Source: Sphingopyxis sp. L1A2A
GTDB lineage: Bacteria; Pseudomonadota; Alphaproteobacteria; Sphingomonadales; Sphingomonadaceae
DNA length: 64,000 bases
Reading direction: 5' to 3'
NCBI RefSeq assembly: GCF_005502465.1
Contig: NZ_SCOT01000002.1
Location: 1-64,000, forward strand
Below are positions 1 to 8,253 of this stretch, piece after piece; position 1 is the first letter of the stretch, and every line of letters starts with the position of its first letter. The notes below the pieces were generated by a model that did no database searches, was not told where the DNA came from, and was given only the letters and a program-made list of their open reading frames with translations. The position numbers were made by a program, and so were the translations under genes.

Positions 1-124
1 CGATGACGGCTCTGAGCCGTGCGCGGCATCAGATCGGAATCCCGCGCGGGATCAGATCGGAACGATGCGCGTGATCATGTCGGTATCCCTGCGCGGGATC
101 GTCGGAATCCGCAGGCGTCTACAC
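1..124. mobile_element. End of an IS21-like insertion sequence (partial)
   Basis: Four imperfect direct repeats with a core like ATCAGATCGG begin near 28, 51, 74 and 98, a period of 23-24 bases. They end at a CTACA/CTACACA stretch at about 119-125. Read on the minus strand, the element would begin TGTA. Multiple short terminal repeats and TG...CA ends are typical of IS21-family elements, where they bind the transposase. The transposase genes would lie to the left, outside the window. The element interrupts the methyltransferase gene that follows. The family assignment is an inference from end structure only. Confidence 0.5.
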
Positions 125-1040
125 ATCCGTCATCGAGTGCCGCATTCTTGTACTTAATGCGGTATGCTTCAAGCATCGATTTTACTCGACGGCGTTCAGC
201 CGCCCAACACCGGCCGGCGGTGGGGTAGACCATCTCGCCCGTAAACGGATTTTGTATGCCATAAACCTGTGACCGATGAGTATCAGCACCCGGGCCGGTT
301 AGATCGCCCGCTTTCCAAATTTTCGGGTCGCCATCGCGATTGCCATAGCGCGCGTTCATTGCCTCGCTGCGCGGTAAGAGGTTCGTTTTTGCCCGATCCA
401 CTGACTTCGCATAGACCAGAACATATTCGGTAGAGGTCGACACATGCGACCGCTTTCCGACGTTGTTCTTGGGGGCATAGCTTTTTTGCCAATTGATGAT
501 GGCAATACGATTCGATTCACCAAACATTTCGTCCAAAAGCATACCCAGCCTGAAGACTTCTCGATGATCGATGCAGATCGCCAAGACGCCGCCCGGTTTC
601 AACATTTCCTTCATCATCCATAAGCGCGGGGTCATGAAGCGAAGCCATTTGGAATGTCGCGAGCCATCGTCGGCAGGGACGAGGCTGCCAAGGTCGGGAT
701 CGTTAGGATCTTCGTCCCAACGATCATTGTACCTGAAGTCTAGGCCGGTGTTATAAGGCGGGTCAGTTAATACCAGGTCGACTTGGCCTCGATATTTATA
801 AAGGCTCACTAGGGCTTGCAGGTTTTCGCCTTCAATCAGCATATTCTGTGATTGACTGGCCTCGTCGCCAACACAGAATTTTCGCTCGATGCGTTGGGAG
901 CGCGGTTTGAGTTGCCGGATTATCTGCCAAGGAGGCGTCTGCCCCGGGTAGGTCAGTCGGATGCCGCCTGCGTCCGCTCCATCACGTTCGAGGAGCAGCC
1001 GAATCAGATCATCTCGGCTGAGCTTTGCGTAATCCACCAT
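75..1040 (-). pseudogene. Type III-like DNA adenine methyltransferase (Mod), 3' end lost to an insertion sequence
   Basis: The frame opens with MVDYAKLSRDDLIRLLLERD and carries the DPPY catalytic motif (TDPPYNTG), preceded by IEGENLQAL, which is typical of beta-class N6-adenine methyltransferases of type III restriction systems. In this class the SAM-binding FxGxG motif lies C-terminal to DPPY and the target recognition region. The native sequence stops at about residue 305, where the frame runs into the IS21-like end, and the last ~17 residues are encoded by the insertion. The SAM-binding motif and part of the recognition region are therefore missing and the product should be inactive. No Res subunit is seen in the window. 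Confidence 0.75.
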
Positions 1041-1218
1041 ATCAACCCCTTAGTGCGAGCAAGGCAGGCGTTCGCACCCGTCCTCGGTCGCACGGTTACC
1101 GATTTTCTGGCTCTATCAGGAAAGACCAATTGCGCAAGAACATGACCGGAACAATTGTTGCCATTTAGGTCGATCGGATAGGTGTTTCTGCGAGTTTGCG
1201 GGGACAGGCGGTCTCTGC

Positions 1219-1860
1219 TCATTCGTCTAAGGGTTGGCTTTCTCTTTCTGCTTTTTGGGCCTCTACTCTGGCGGCTTCTTCGGTCGCGGCTTTTGCCTGC
1301 ATCCTCTCTTTGAATGCGTCATCCTTTACGCGCTGTTCCGCCATCATGTCGTCCCATGTCCTCACGGGAGGCGCTGTCTCTTCGACGGCATCGACATCAC
1401 CTTCGATTAGCTCTCCGTCATGAGATTCGTCTGCGGCTGAGCGTTCTGTCGGCGCGTTCGTCAGCGCCGGGCCGCCGCCTATATCAGCCCATGTGACAAA
1501 CTTATCGGGTCGAGCCATGCCGACGCTCTGCTCTCCCAACCTTTTGATATCGCCATGACCGGTCACGCAAAAATGAACCTCGCGTCCCGAAGACTGGTTG
1601 TCGCCAAACTCGGAGTAGATCCGCACTTTAATCGTGCGATCGTCCGCATCGTTGTTGCAGAAGGTCAAGCTTTCAGATTCGACGCTTGCGATGTGAATTT
1701 TGATTAGCCCCGCGCTGGATATCATGTCGTTGCTCCGAAGGATGTCGGTCACAATCCGCCGCGCCGGCTCATCCGTCGCATAATCAATCTCTGTCCCCAG
1801 CGAGCCGGAACACCCCGACATTGTCGCCAACATTATTGCCGACAGAACGTACCTCTTCAT
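1219..1860 (-). CDS. Hypothetical lipoprotein
   Basis: This 213-residue protein starts MKRYVLSAIMLATMSGC. It has a basic N-terminus, a hydrophobic stretch and a lipobox (MSGC) with Cys17 as the likely lipidated residue, so it is probably a membrane-anchored lipoprotein. The middle contains a beta-rich region with two further cysteines. The C-terminal third is acidic and then strongly charged, rich in E, K, R, A and Q, and probably helical (from about residue 165). No catalytic family is recognised. It is divergent from the XRE regulator, and the 83-base gap between them probably holds both promoters. The island setting suggests accessory function. Confidence 0.6.
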   Translation of the reverse strand: MKRYVLSAIMLATMSGCSGSLGTEIDYATDEPARRIVTDILRSNDMISSAGLIKIHIASVESESLTFCNNDADDRTIKVRIYSEFGDNQSSGREVHFCVTGHGDIKRLGEQSVGMARPDKFVTWADIGGGPALTNAPTERSAADESHDGELIEGDVDAVEETAPPVRTWDDMMAEQRVKDDAFKERMQAKAATEEAARVEAQKAERESQPLDE

Positions 1861-1943
1861 GCTGCCCTCCTTTGCGCTCTTGCGCGTTGATTGATGAGTA
1901 TACTCCGTGGATGAAAAGTCTACCGTGACCTCAGTTTGCCGGT

Positions 1944-2171
1944 ATGACTTTGAGGACCATATTGGCTCGGAATCTGCGCGGCCTGCGCTCCGCTGCTGGC
2001 TTGTCGCAAGAAGAGCTGGCCCATCTGGCAGCGATCGACCGCACTTACGTTAGCGCGCTGGAGCGCGAACGCTATGCCGCGACAATCGACATGATTGAGC
2101 GGTTGGCCGCGGCTCTAAATGTAAGTCCGCTAGCGTTGCTGGCCGACACAGGACAGGTCGCCAGCCGATAA
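1944..2171 (+). CDS. XRE-family helix-turn-helix regulator
   Basis: This 75-residue protein is almost entirely one Cro/C1-type HTH domain: LRGLRSAAGLSQEELAHLA forms helices 1-2 and DRTYVSALERERYAATIDMI the recognition helix and after. Such short single-domain regulators control phage, plasmid or restriction-modification genes. It is divergent from the lipoprotein and converges on the DUF3768 gene. A control role for the former methyltransferase locus (C-protein type) is possible but unproven. No clear Shine-Dalgarno precedes the ATG. Confidence 0.8.
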   Translation: MTLRTILARNLRGLRSAAGLSQEELAHLAAIDRTYVSALERERYAATIDMIERLAAALNVSPLALLADTGQVASR

Positions 2172-2172
2172 C

Positions 2173-2532
2173 TTAGTATTCGGAAACGAGCATCACAGTC
2201 AGCACTCTGGCCGTCACCGCTTCATTGGCTGGGTCGTCGGATCCGTATTTTCGATCGAGAGCATAATAATCGATCTTCCAAAATAGATCCGCACCAAACA
2301 GGTGGACGTCTCCGAAGTCGCGTTCGCCGTGAGGGTCATTCTCGCCATCAAACGCGGCGTACTTTGCTAAGGCCTTGGCGAGCGCGATCGGATCGAAGTC
2401 GGAAAGCGAAAGAACACCAGCGGTGACCACCAAATTCCCACCTTCGCCGCGCTTCCGTAAGGCGTCGTTAAGCCGCGCGATACGTTCCGCCCGCGGTGGC
2501 TTGGCGCACGTACAATTATTCTCGGAATCCAT
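2173..2532 (-). CDS. DUF3768 family protein
   Basis: This 119-residue protein starts at the ATG at 2532, which has a good AGGAG-type site before it. A longer reading frame upstream lacks such support. The pattern RIARLNDALR...FDPIALAKALAKYAAFDGENDPHGERDFGD...FWKIDYYA...TARVLTVMLVSEY is the DUF3768 signature, common on alphaproteobacterial plasmids and integrative elements. Its function is unknown. The N-terminus has two close cysteines (NCTCAK). A paralogue lies on the second island at 46714-47106. The gene lies downstream of the HhH-GPD gene on the same strand. Confidence 0.8.
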   Translation of the reverse strand: MDSENNCTCAKPPRAERIARLNDALRKRGEGGNLVVTAGVLSLSDFDPIALAKALAKYAAFDGENDPHGERDFGDVHLFGADLFWKIDYYALDRKYGSDDPANEAVTARVLTVMLVSEY

Positions 2533-2594
2533 TTTCCGTACTCCTTCTTCTAAGATTGAAATTGTGTGGCCAACTCGGTGATTGACCCGCATCG

Positions 2595-3215
2595 CTAGTC
2601 GGTCGAGCGCGGCACTAGCTTTCTGGGGTCGAAAGCAGCCGTCCAACCGGCTCTCTCGTAGGCCGAGGAATTCAACAATCCCTCGGCGCACGCTCGCCAT
2701 AACACGGTGTCGATCGTCGCAATTCGATACCCAGATTCGCGGGCCAGTCGTCGACACAGCTTATGAGTCGACGTTTTGTCACGGCGGGCAATCCGTTCGA
2801 GATGAATATCAGGCTTTGCAACATCCGCACCCAAGTTTTTGGCGAGATGGTAGCTGGTAATTGGGCCGACCCACGGCAGCCGCTGCAAAAACGCCACCGG
2901 CTCGTTCGACAGCAAATAGGCTACGAAAAACAGCTCGCGATCACGCCATATTTTTTGGATCGCCTTGCTCTTCCCAGGGTGGCCGAACACCCGCCTCACG
3001 CGTTTGCCGTTATGCAGCGCCGACATGCATCTTTCATAGATCGGTTCTGCCACGCTGTTCTTCATGCCGGAATTGCAGATTACATAGATCGCGTGGTCTG
3101 CAAATTCTTCGGGAGTCGTTGCGCGCGGAACCGCCTCTGACCAATCGATGTCGTCGGAAAAACCTGCGCTTCGAAGAAGCAACTCGATCCGGCGAAATCG
3201 CTTCAAAGTTATCAC
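2595..3215 (-). CDS. HhH-GPD superfamily DNA glycosylase-like protein
   Basis: The 206-residue product has the segment LPWVGPITSYHLAKNLG followed by KPDIHLERIA. This matches the helix-hairpin-helix and Gly/Pro-Asp region of base-excision glycosylases, where Asp in the PDIH position is the conserved acid. The lysine of bifunctional EndoIII enzymes is not obvious (Tyr-His at that place), so a monofunctional glycosylase or a degenerate member is possible. It starts with GTG inside the TGA of the integrase gene (GTGA overlap), so the two are translationally coupled. Base-repair-like genes on islands may act in defence or element maintenance; that is speculation. Confidence 0.6.
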   Translation of the reverse strand: MITLKRFRRIELLLRSAGFSDDIDWSEAVPRATTPEEFADHAIYVICNSGMKNSVAEPIYERCMSALHNGKRVRRVFGHPGKSKAIQKIWRDRELFFVAYLLSNEPVAFLQRLPWVGPITSYHLAKNLGADVAKPDIHLERIARRDKTSTHKLCRRLARESGYRIATIDTVLWRACAEGLLNSSAYERAGWTAAFDPRKLVPRSTD

Positions 3216-3790
3216 AGCATTTGGATCAGCTTCCGCTGTGCCTCCCGGTCGCCCTCAATGTATCGCTCCGTGGTGGTGAGAGCGCGGTGTCCCGCCAGCT
3301 CCTGAATGTCGCGTAGTGAGCCACCAACCTTTGCGAGCAACCTTGCGGATTGGGTGATGAACGTCCGGCGCCCGGAATGCGAGGAGCACCCGACAAACCC
3401 GAGTTTGCTGTACAGGGCAGAGAACCAGTTAACGATGCTCTTGGCTGTCATGTGACCACCCCGCTGAGAGCGAATAACTGGTCCAGCCGTCGGATAACCT
3501 TGAGACGCGCGCATCGACGCGAGGACTGTCTTGAGCTCCGCGTGAATGGGTACAATCCTGCCGCGACCATTTTTGGCAATTGATCCGCTGACCGCGATTG
3601 TCGTCGAAATATGTCCATCGGGACCGGTGACCATCTCCCAACTCAGCCCGGCAATCTCGCAAGCGCGAAGTCCGGCCCTAAAGCTAAGCAGCACGATGCA
3701 TTGGTTTCGTTTCGCTGCGCCTCCTTGACGAACGTGCTCCAGCACGCGGCCAAACTCTCGAGGCGTCAGCACTTTTGCTGACGTTCCCAT
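3212..3790 (-). CDS. Tyrosine recombinase/integrase, catalytic domain only
   Basis: The 192-residue product contains the C-terminal catalytic domain of tyrosine recombinases: the first Arg in GLRACEIAGL, HSGRR as the His-x-x-Arg box, AGHRALTTTERY with the second His and the tyrosine nucleophile near the C-terminus. The usual N-terminal core-binding (SAM-like) domain is absent, so the protein is about half the usual length, although this short form recurs on alphaproteobacterial elements. It is the outermost gene of the first island and probably the enzyme that moved it. Its stop overlaps the start of the glycosylase-like gene. Confidence 0.8.
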   Translation of the reverse strand: MGTSAKVLTPREFGRVLEHVRQGGAAKRNQCIVLLSFRAGLRACEIAGLSWEMVTGPDGHISTTIAVSGSIAKNGRGRIVPIHAELKTVLASMRASQGYPTAGPVIRSQRGGHMTAKSIVNWFSALYSKLGFVGCSSHSGRRTFITQSARLLAKVGGSLRDIQELAGHRALTTTERYIEGDREAQRKLIQML

Positions 3791-4134
3791 AATCTGCCTC
3801 TGTCATGAAATACGGCAAACCGCCGCCAGCAACGTATAGCAAGTTTTCACTACTTCGTCAAATTACATCAATTTATCAATGCTTTGGTATAGGGATGGCT
3901 CGATTCTCCGAGGGGTGCTGACTAATGCTGTGGGAGGCTATATGCTCCTACGCAATTGAGCGAAACCGCGTGATGGATAACCACTACAGCCGCTCGTGAT
4001 CGTGGAGGTCCGCCTCCATCCGCTGCATTTGGGGGTATAATTGGGGGTAGCTTGAGTTATATCATTGCAGGACTGTAATTATATCAACGCGTTAATTCGC
4101 AGTTGTGGTTCCCGCTACCTCCAGGTCTTTCCGA
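3791..4134. other. Island boundary region with direct repeats next to the integrase
   Basis: No gene is seen in these 344 bases. TTGGGGGTA occurs twice, at 4029-4037 and 4041-4049, a 12-base period. Such tandem repeats often lie beside tyrosine integrase genes as arm-type binding sites. TTATATCA is also repeated nearby (about 4057 and 4080). The sequence turns GC-rich like the core at about 4100, so the island-chromosome junction probably lies at 4050-4130. The exact attachment core is not identifiable from one end alone. Confidence 0.4.
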
Positions 4135-4626
4135 TCATCCCGCCGGTTCGATGCCCAGCAGTTCGACCGTGAACAGCAAGGTGGCGGCGCCCGGGATCGG
4201 GCCTTTGCCGTCGGCGCCATAAGCCAGCTGGTAGGGGATCGCGAGTTCGACCTTGTCGCCGACGCCCATCAGCGCGACGCCTTCCTGCCAGCCCTTGATG
4301 ACGCGATTGAGCGGAAAGCTGGTCGGTTCGCCGCGCTTGATCGAGCTGTCGAATTCCTGACCGTCGGCGAGGGTGCCGACATAATGGACGGTGACCATGT
4401 CGGTCGGGCCGGGCCGGGCGCCGTTGCCGTCGCCGGCGATGCGGCGCCAGCGCAGGCCGCTGGCCGTGACGTGCCAGCCATCGGCGCCATGGCGCTGGGC
4501 GAGCGCCGCCATCTGGCGGTTCAGCCACGCAGTTCCCGATGACGGTTCGGCGGCGATGGTGGCGGGGGACAATATGCCGAGGCCGAGCGTCGCCAGCAGC
4601 AGTCGGTGGGGTAGCGATACGCGCAT
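4135..4626 (-). CDS. FKBP-type peptidyl-prolyl cis-trans isomerase, exported
   Basis: A signal peptide (RVSLPHRLLLATLGLGILSPATIAAE) precedes a FKBP domain from about residue 55: VTVHYVGTLADGQEFDSS, FPLNRVIKGWQEGVALMGVGDK, IPYQLAYG and the closing LLFTVELLGI. It should catalyse prolyl isomerisation of envelope proteins in the periplasm. The ATG at 4626 is preferred over a GTG six bases upstream, because AGGAG lies five bases before this ATG and overlaps the GTG. It is the first core gene after the island. Confidence 0.88.
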   Translation of the reverse strand: MRVSLPHRLLLATLGLGILSPATIAAEPSSGTAWLNRQMAALAQRHGADGWHVTASGLRWRRIAGDGNGARPGPTDMVTVHYVGTLADGQEFDSSIKRGEPTSFPLNRVIKGWQEGVALMGVGDKVELAIPYQLAYGADGKGPIPGAATLLFTVELLGIEPAG

Positions 4627-4856
4627 GGTCACTCCTGTTATGATCGCTGTTCATAAACGCACCCGTGCCCGGTTGTGCAAACCCTATCATGCGCCAACGT
4701 CGCTTTTGCGCGCGCGCCGCGGCGCCGCGGCGACCTCCGCCGACCTCCGCCGACCTGTCCGATTAACGCGACGAACGCCGCGGCGCGCCGGATCAATCCG
4801 CCGGTGCGGATCGTTGGTCGGGTTCAACGTCACAGTTTTCACGGATGGAGAAAGCA

Positions 4857-5084
4857 ATGCATATGGTCAAAAAGCTCGTCATCGCGCTGGCGGCGACGTC
4901 CGCCGTCGTGGCGCCGGTTGCCGCATCGGCGGCCAGCGGCGTGCGGGCGGGGTCGATGGTCGAGGGCGACAGCGAACTGGAAGGCAATTCCGGCTGGTTG
5001 ATCGGGCTCGTCGGCCTGCTCGCCGGGGTCGTCGCGATCGTGCTGGTCGCCGATAATGACGAGGATTCGCCCACCAGCCCCTGA
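4857..5084 (+). CDS. Small exported or membrane protein
   Basis: The 75-residue product starts MHMVKKLVIALAATSAVVAPVAASAAS, a clear signal peptide with an Ala-rich cleavage region. A second hydrophobic segment (WLIGLVGLLAGVVAIVLVA) follows, then an acidic tail (DNDEDSPTSP). It is likely a small inner-membrane protein. GGAG six bases before the ATG at 4857 supports this start over an ATG twelve bases upstream. No known family is recognised. Confidence 0.6.
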   Translation: MHMVKKLVIALAATSAVVAPVAASAASGVRAGSMVEGDSELEGNSGWLIGLVGLLAGVVAIVLVADNDEDSPTSP

Positions 5085-5304
5085 TCCAGCCATGAGCGAC
5101 GACCGCCGGGCGTGCGCATTGTCGGTGCGCGCGCTCGGCGTTTGCGTTGCCGATCGCGTTGCGCCGCGATGAACGGCGCGGCGCGACTGTGACATTTTGC
5201 GACATTTTTGCGCCGATCCGGCAAGGGACTGGGACAAATGGCGCCTAGAACGGCTTCATCGGGATCCGGCCTTTGCCCGGACAGCCCATGAAGGAGTTCG
5301 TGAC

Positions 5305-5913
5305 GTGAACAAAAAAATGACATTTCTGACCCTGGGTGCGGCGCTGATCGCGGTGCCGGTGCTTGCTGCGCCCGGTGGCAAGGGTGACACCGACGGCAAT
5401 GGCACGGTGTCGCGTGCCGAGGCGCAGGCGCGTGCGACGCAGATGTTTGCCCGGATGGATGCCAACAAGGATGGCAAGGTCGACCCGAGCGACCGGGCCG
5501 CCCAGCATGCCGAACGCCAGGGCAAGATGTTTGCCGCAATCGACGCCGACAGCAATGGCAGCATCAGCAAGGCCGAATGGGACCAGCATGGCGTCGATCG
5601 CGCCGCGAAGCGCGCCGAACGCGGGGCCAAGCGCGCCGACGCGGGTGAGGCTGGCGAAGGCAAGCGTCATGGCATGCGCGGTCCCGGCAAGCGCGTTGGC
5701 TACCACGGCATGCGCGGCGGCATGATGGCCAAGGCCGATACCAATGGTGACAAGGCGATCAGCCAGGCCGAGTTCCAGACCGCGGCGCTCGCGCGCTTCG
5801 ATGCGTCCGACGCCAACAAGGATGGCCAGGTGACCGCCGAGGAGCGTCAGGCGCAGCGCGGCGCCTGGCGCGCCAAGCGCGCTGCACCGCCGGCTGCCCC
5901 CGCCAGCGAATAA
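5305..5913 (+). CDS. EF-hand calcium-binding protein, exported
   Basis: The product has a short signal peptide (NKKMTFLTLGAALIAVPVLAA) and several EF-hand loops: DTDGNGTVSRAE, DANKDGKVDPSD, DADSNGSISKAE, DTNGDKAISQAE and DANKDGQVTAEE. The region between the loops is basic and Ala-rich. It probably binds calcium or another divalent metal in the periplasm. The GTG at 5305 is chosen because AAGGAG lies eight bases upstream; an ATG four codons later is possible. It lies upstream of, and in the same direction as, the two-component pair, but 148 bases separate them. Confidence 0.82.
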   Translation: MNKKMTFLTLGAALIAVPVLAAPGGKGDTDGNGTVSRAEAQARATQMFARMDANKDGKVDPSDRAAQHAERQGKMFAAIDADSNGSISKAEWDQHGVDRAAKRAERGAKRADAGEAGEGKRHGMRGPGKRVGYHGMRGGMMAKADTNGDKAISQAEFQTAALARFDASDANKDGQVTAEERQAQRGAWRAKRAAPPAAPASE

Positions 5914-6061
5914 GCATTTGGCCGGGGCCAGCGGCATGGGGCAGGCTTTCTCCCCCCCTCCCGGCATTGCCTTTGCCGCTGGTCCCTGCCAGCTATCGCC
6001 CATCGGCCCTTCGGCCGGTGGGCGAACCAGCGTTCAATTCCCGTTTATCCATGGGCCGACG

Positions 6062-6796
6062 ATGACCGACAGCAATTCTCCGCGCATCCTGCTGATCGAC
6101 GACGAGCCGTCGATCCGCGAGCCGCTGACCGAATATCTGGCGGCGCAGGGCTTTGCGGTGACCGCCGCGGCGAGCGCCGCCGAGGCGCGGTCGGTGCTGC
6201 GCGCCCAATCGGTCGATCTGGTCGTCAGCGATATCATGATGCCCGGCGAGGACGGCTTGTCGCTGACCCGCCATTTGCGCGAGACGAGCGCCATTCCCGT
6301 GATCCTGCTCACCGCGCGCGCCGAGGATACCGAACGGATCGTCGGCCTGGAAATCGGCGCCGACGATTATGTCGTCAAACCCTTCAATCCGCGCGAGCTG
6401 GTCGCGCGCATCCGCACCGTGCTGCGGCGCACCCAGCAGGGCGGCCGGGCGCTCGATCCCGGCGGCACTTGCTATGCATTTGGCGACTGGGTGCTGCGCG
6501 AGGTCGAACGGGTGCTGGTCGATAGCGACGGCAATGAGGTCGCGCTGTCGTCGGGCGAATATCATCTGCTCCACGCGCTGGTCCGCCATCCGCGCCAGGT
6601 GATGAGCCGCGACCGCCTGCTCGATCTGGTCCGCGGGCGCGAGGCCGATATTTTTGATCGCGCGATCGACAATCTGGTCAGCCGCCTGCGCAAGAAGATC
6701 GAGGTCGACGCCGCGCACCCGCAGATCGTCAAGACGGTGTGGGGCGGCGGCTATACGCTGGCGTGCGAAGTGAAGCGGATGGGACCGGCGGCGTGA
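6062..6796 (+). CDS. OmpR/PhoB-family response regulator
   Basis: The 244-residue product has a receiver domain (ILLIDDEPSIREPL; phosphoacceptor Asp57 in SDIMMPGEDG; VVKPF with the conserved Lys) and a C-terminal winged-helix DNA-binding domain (SSGEYHLLHALVRHPRQVMSRDRLLDLVRG, DRAIDNLVSRLRKKIE, VWGGGYTLA). It regulates transcription after phosphorylation by the histidine kinase encoded next, whose GTG start overlaps its stop (GTGA), so the two are coupled. The ATG at 6062 is chosen because homology begins there. The EF-hand protein upstream might be a sensor or target, but that is only proximity. Confidence 0.92.
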   Translation: MTDSNSPRILLIDDEPSIREPLTEYLAAQGFAVTAAASAAEARSVLRAQSVDLVVSDIMMPGEDGLSLTRHLRETSAIPVILLTARAEDTERIVGLEIGADDYVVKPFNPRELVARIRTVLRRTQQGGRALDPGGTCYAFGDWVLREVERVLVDSDGNEVALSSGEYHLLHALVRHPRQVMSRDRLLDLVRGREADIFDRAIDNLVSRLRKKIEVDAAHPQIVKTVWGGGYTLACEVKRMGPAA

Positions 6797-8142
6797 AATT
6801 CCGTCTGTGGCCGCGCAGCCTGATCGGCCAGCTTGTTTTCGCGGTGGCGCTGATGCTGTTCGTCGCGCAGGCGATCAACTTTGCCCTGCTCGTGCGCGGC
6901 CAGAAACAGCAGATGCTGGCGCATGGCGGCGGCATGGCGGTGGCGCGGATCATCGACGCGGTCGATCGCGACCGGCGCGGCGATTTTCGGCGCGGGCCGC
7001 GTGACCGGCGCGACGACCCGCACGAGCGCGAGCGCGCGCAAAAGCTGGTGATTTCGGACACCCCCATTGCGGTTCCGACCGGTGCGGTGCGGCTGCCCGA
7101 GCTGGCTGATTATGTCGCCGACTTGCTGAACGAGGCCGATGTCGGCGCGCAGTCGGTCGATGCCTGGGCGCTGCCACAGCGGCCGCGGTTGCGGCCGAAT
7201 TTCCCCGGCCGCACGGTGATCGTGTCGGCCAGGATCGACAATCGCTATATCGCGGTGCGCAGCCGGATCCAGACCAGCGGCAACCGGTTGCAGGGGTTTC
7301 TGATCTGGCAGACGCTCTCGCTCTATCTGCTTCTGCTCATCCCGATCATGGTCATTGCCTGGCGCGCCGCGGCGCCGCTGCGCGACCTGACGCGCGCGGC
7401 GCGGGCCAATCCGGCATTGCGCGATGCGACGCCGCTGGAGGAGGAGGGGCCGTCGGACGTTCGCGACCTGATCATCGCCTTTAACGCGTATCGCGGCCGG
7501 ATTGCCACGATGTTGTCGGACAAGGACCGGATGCTCGGCGCGGTCGGCCACGATCTTCGCACCCCGCTGGCCAGCTTGCGGGTGCGGGTCGAGCAGATCG
7601 ACGACGATGTCCTGCGCGACAAGATGATCGCATCGATCGACGAAATGACCGCGATGCTGACCGACATATTGGCGCTGGCGCGATCAGGGGCAGGGACCGA
7701 GCTGCGCGAGGCGGTGGGCCTGCGCGGCCTGGTTGAAGAAATCGCCGCCGATTACCGGGAGCGCGGTCAGGATGTCACGGTGGCCGCGGCGGCCGATGCC
7801 GCGGTGATGGCGCGGCCGTTGCTGCTCCGCCGCGCGCTGCGCAACCTGATCGACAATGCCGCGGCCTATGGGGTTCGCGCCCGCCTGTCGGTGGAGCGCG
7901 CGCCGGGCGAGGTGCGGATCATCGTATCGGATGACGGCCCCGGCCTGACCGACGAGCAAATCCGGACGCTGATCGAACCGTTCGCGCGCGGCGAAGGGTC
8001 ACGCAACCGGGCGACCGGCGGGTCGGGACTGGGCCTGTCGATCGCGCGCGACATTGCCGAGGGCGAAGGCGGGACGCTGACTTTGGTCAATCGCGCCGGC
8101 GGCGGGCTGGACGCGGTGGTGATGTTGCCGAGCGCGAGCTAA
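6793..8142 (+). CDS. Sensor histidine kinase
   Basis: The 449-residue membrane kinase has a first transmembrane helix at about residues 9-33, a periplasmic sensor of about 140 residues rich in Arg and Asp, and a second transmembrane segment (LYLLLLIPIMVIAW). A HAMP-like linker follows, then the H box HDLRTPLASL with phosphoacceptor His253. The ATPase domain shows RNLIDNAAAYG (N box), DDGPGL (G1) and GGSGLGLSIARD (G2). The GTG start overlaps the response regulator stop. The signal sensed is unknown; overall architecture resembles EnvZ-type kinases. Confidence 0.9.
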   Translation: MKFRLWPRSLIGQLVFAVALMLFVAQAINFALLVRGQKQQMLAHGGGMAVARIIDAVDRDRRGDFRRGPRDRRDDPHERERAQKLVISDTPIAVPTGAVRLPELADYVADLLNEADVGAQSVDAWALPQRPRLRPNFPGRTVIVSARIDNRYIAVRSRIQTSGNRLQGFLIWQTLSLYLLLLIPIMVIAWRAAAPLRDLTRAARANPALRDATPLEEEGPSDVRDLIIAFNAYRGRIATMLSDKDRMLGAVGHDLRTPLASLRVRVEQIDDDVLRDKMIASIDEMTAMLTDILALARSGAGTELREAVGLRGLVEEIAADYRERGQDVTVAAAADAAVMARPLLLRRALRNLIDNAAAYGVRARLSVERAPGEVRIIVSDDGPGLTDEQIRTLIEPFARGEGSRNRATGGSGLGLSIARDIAEGEGGTLTLVNRAGGGLDAVVMLPSAS

Positions 8143-8167
8143 CGCCCAGGGCCGTTACCCTAAACCG

Positions 8168-8228
8168 TAGCCCTGAGCTTGTCGAAGAGCGCTTCGCCGA
8201 GAGGCGCCCTTCGACAAGCTCAGGGCTA
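8168..8228. repeat. Intergenic hairpin repeat
   Basis: A perfect 20-base inverted repeat (arms 8168-8187 and 8209-8228, core CCCTGAGCTTGTCGAAG) surrounds a 21-base loop. It lies between the convergent kinase and thioesterase genes. It resembles the REP-like palindromes scattered through sphingomonad genomes and could also act as a bidirectional terminator. Confidence 0.75.
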
Positions 8229-8253
8229 TTGTTGAACCTGAAAACGTCAGGCT

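Noticed and set aside
4098-4118. Possible degenerate tRNA 3' end (GGTTCCCGCTACCTCCA) at the first island border
   Set aside because: It resembles a T-arm and acceptor end, but no matching 5' half or full T-loop is seen, so it is not listed as a gene.
4115-5056. Long frames on both strands around the FKBP and small membrane protein genes
   Set aside because: They are shadows of high-GC coding DNA; the FKBP and signal-peptide proteins explain the region.
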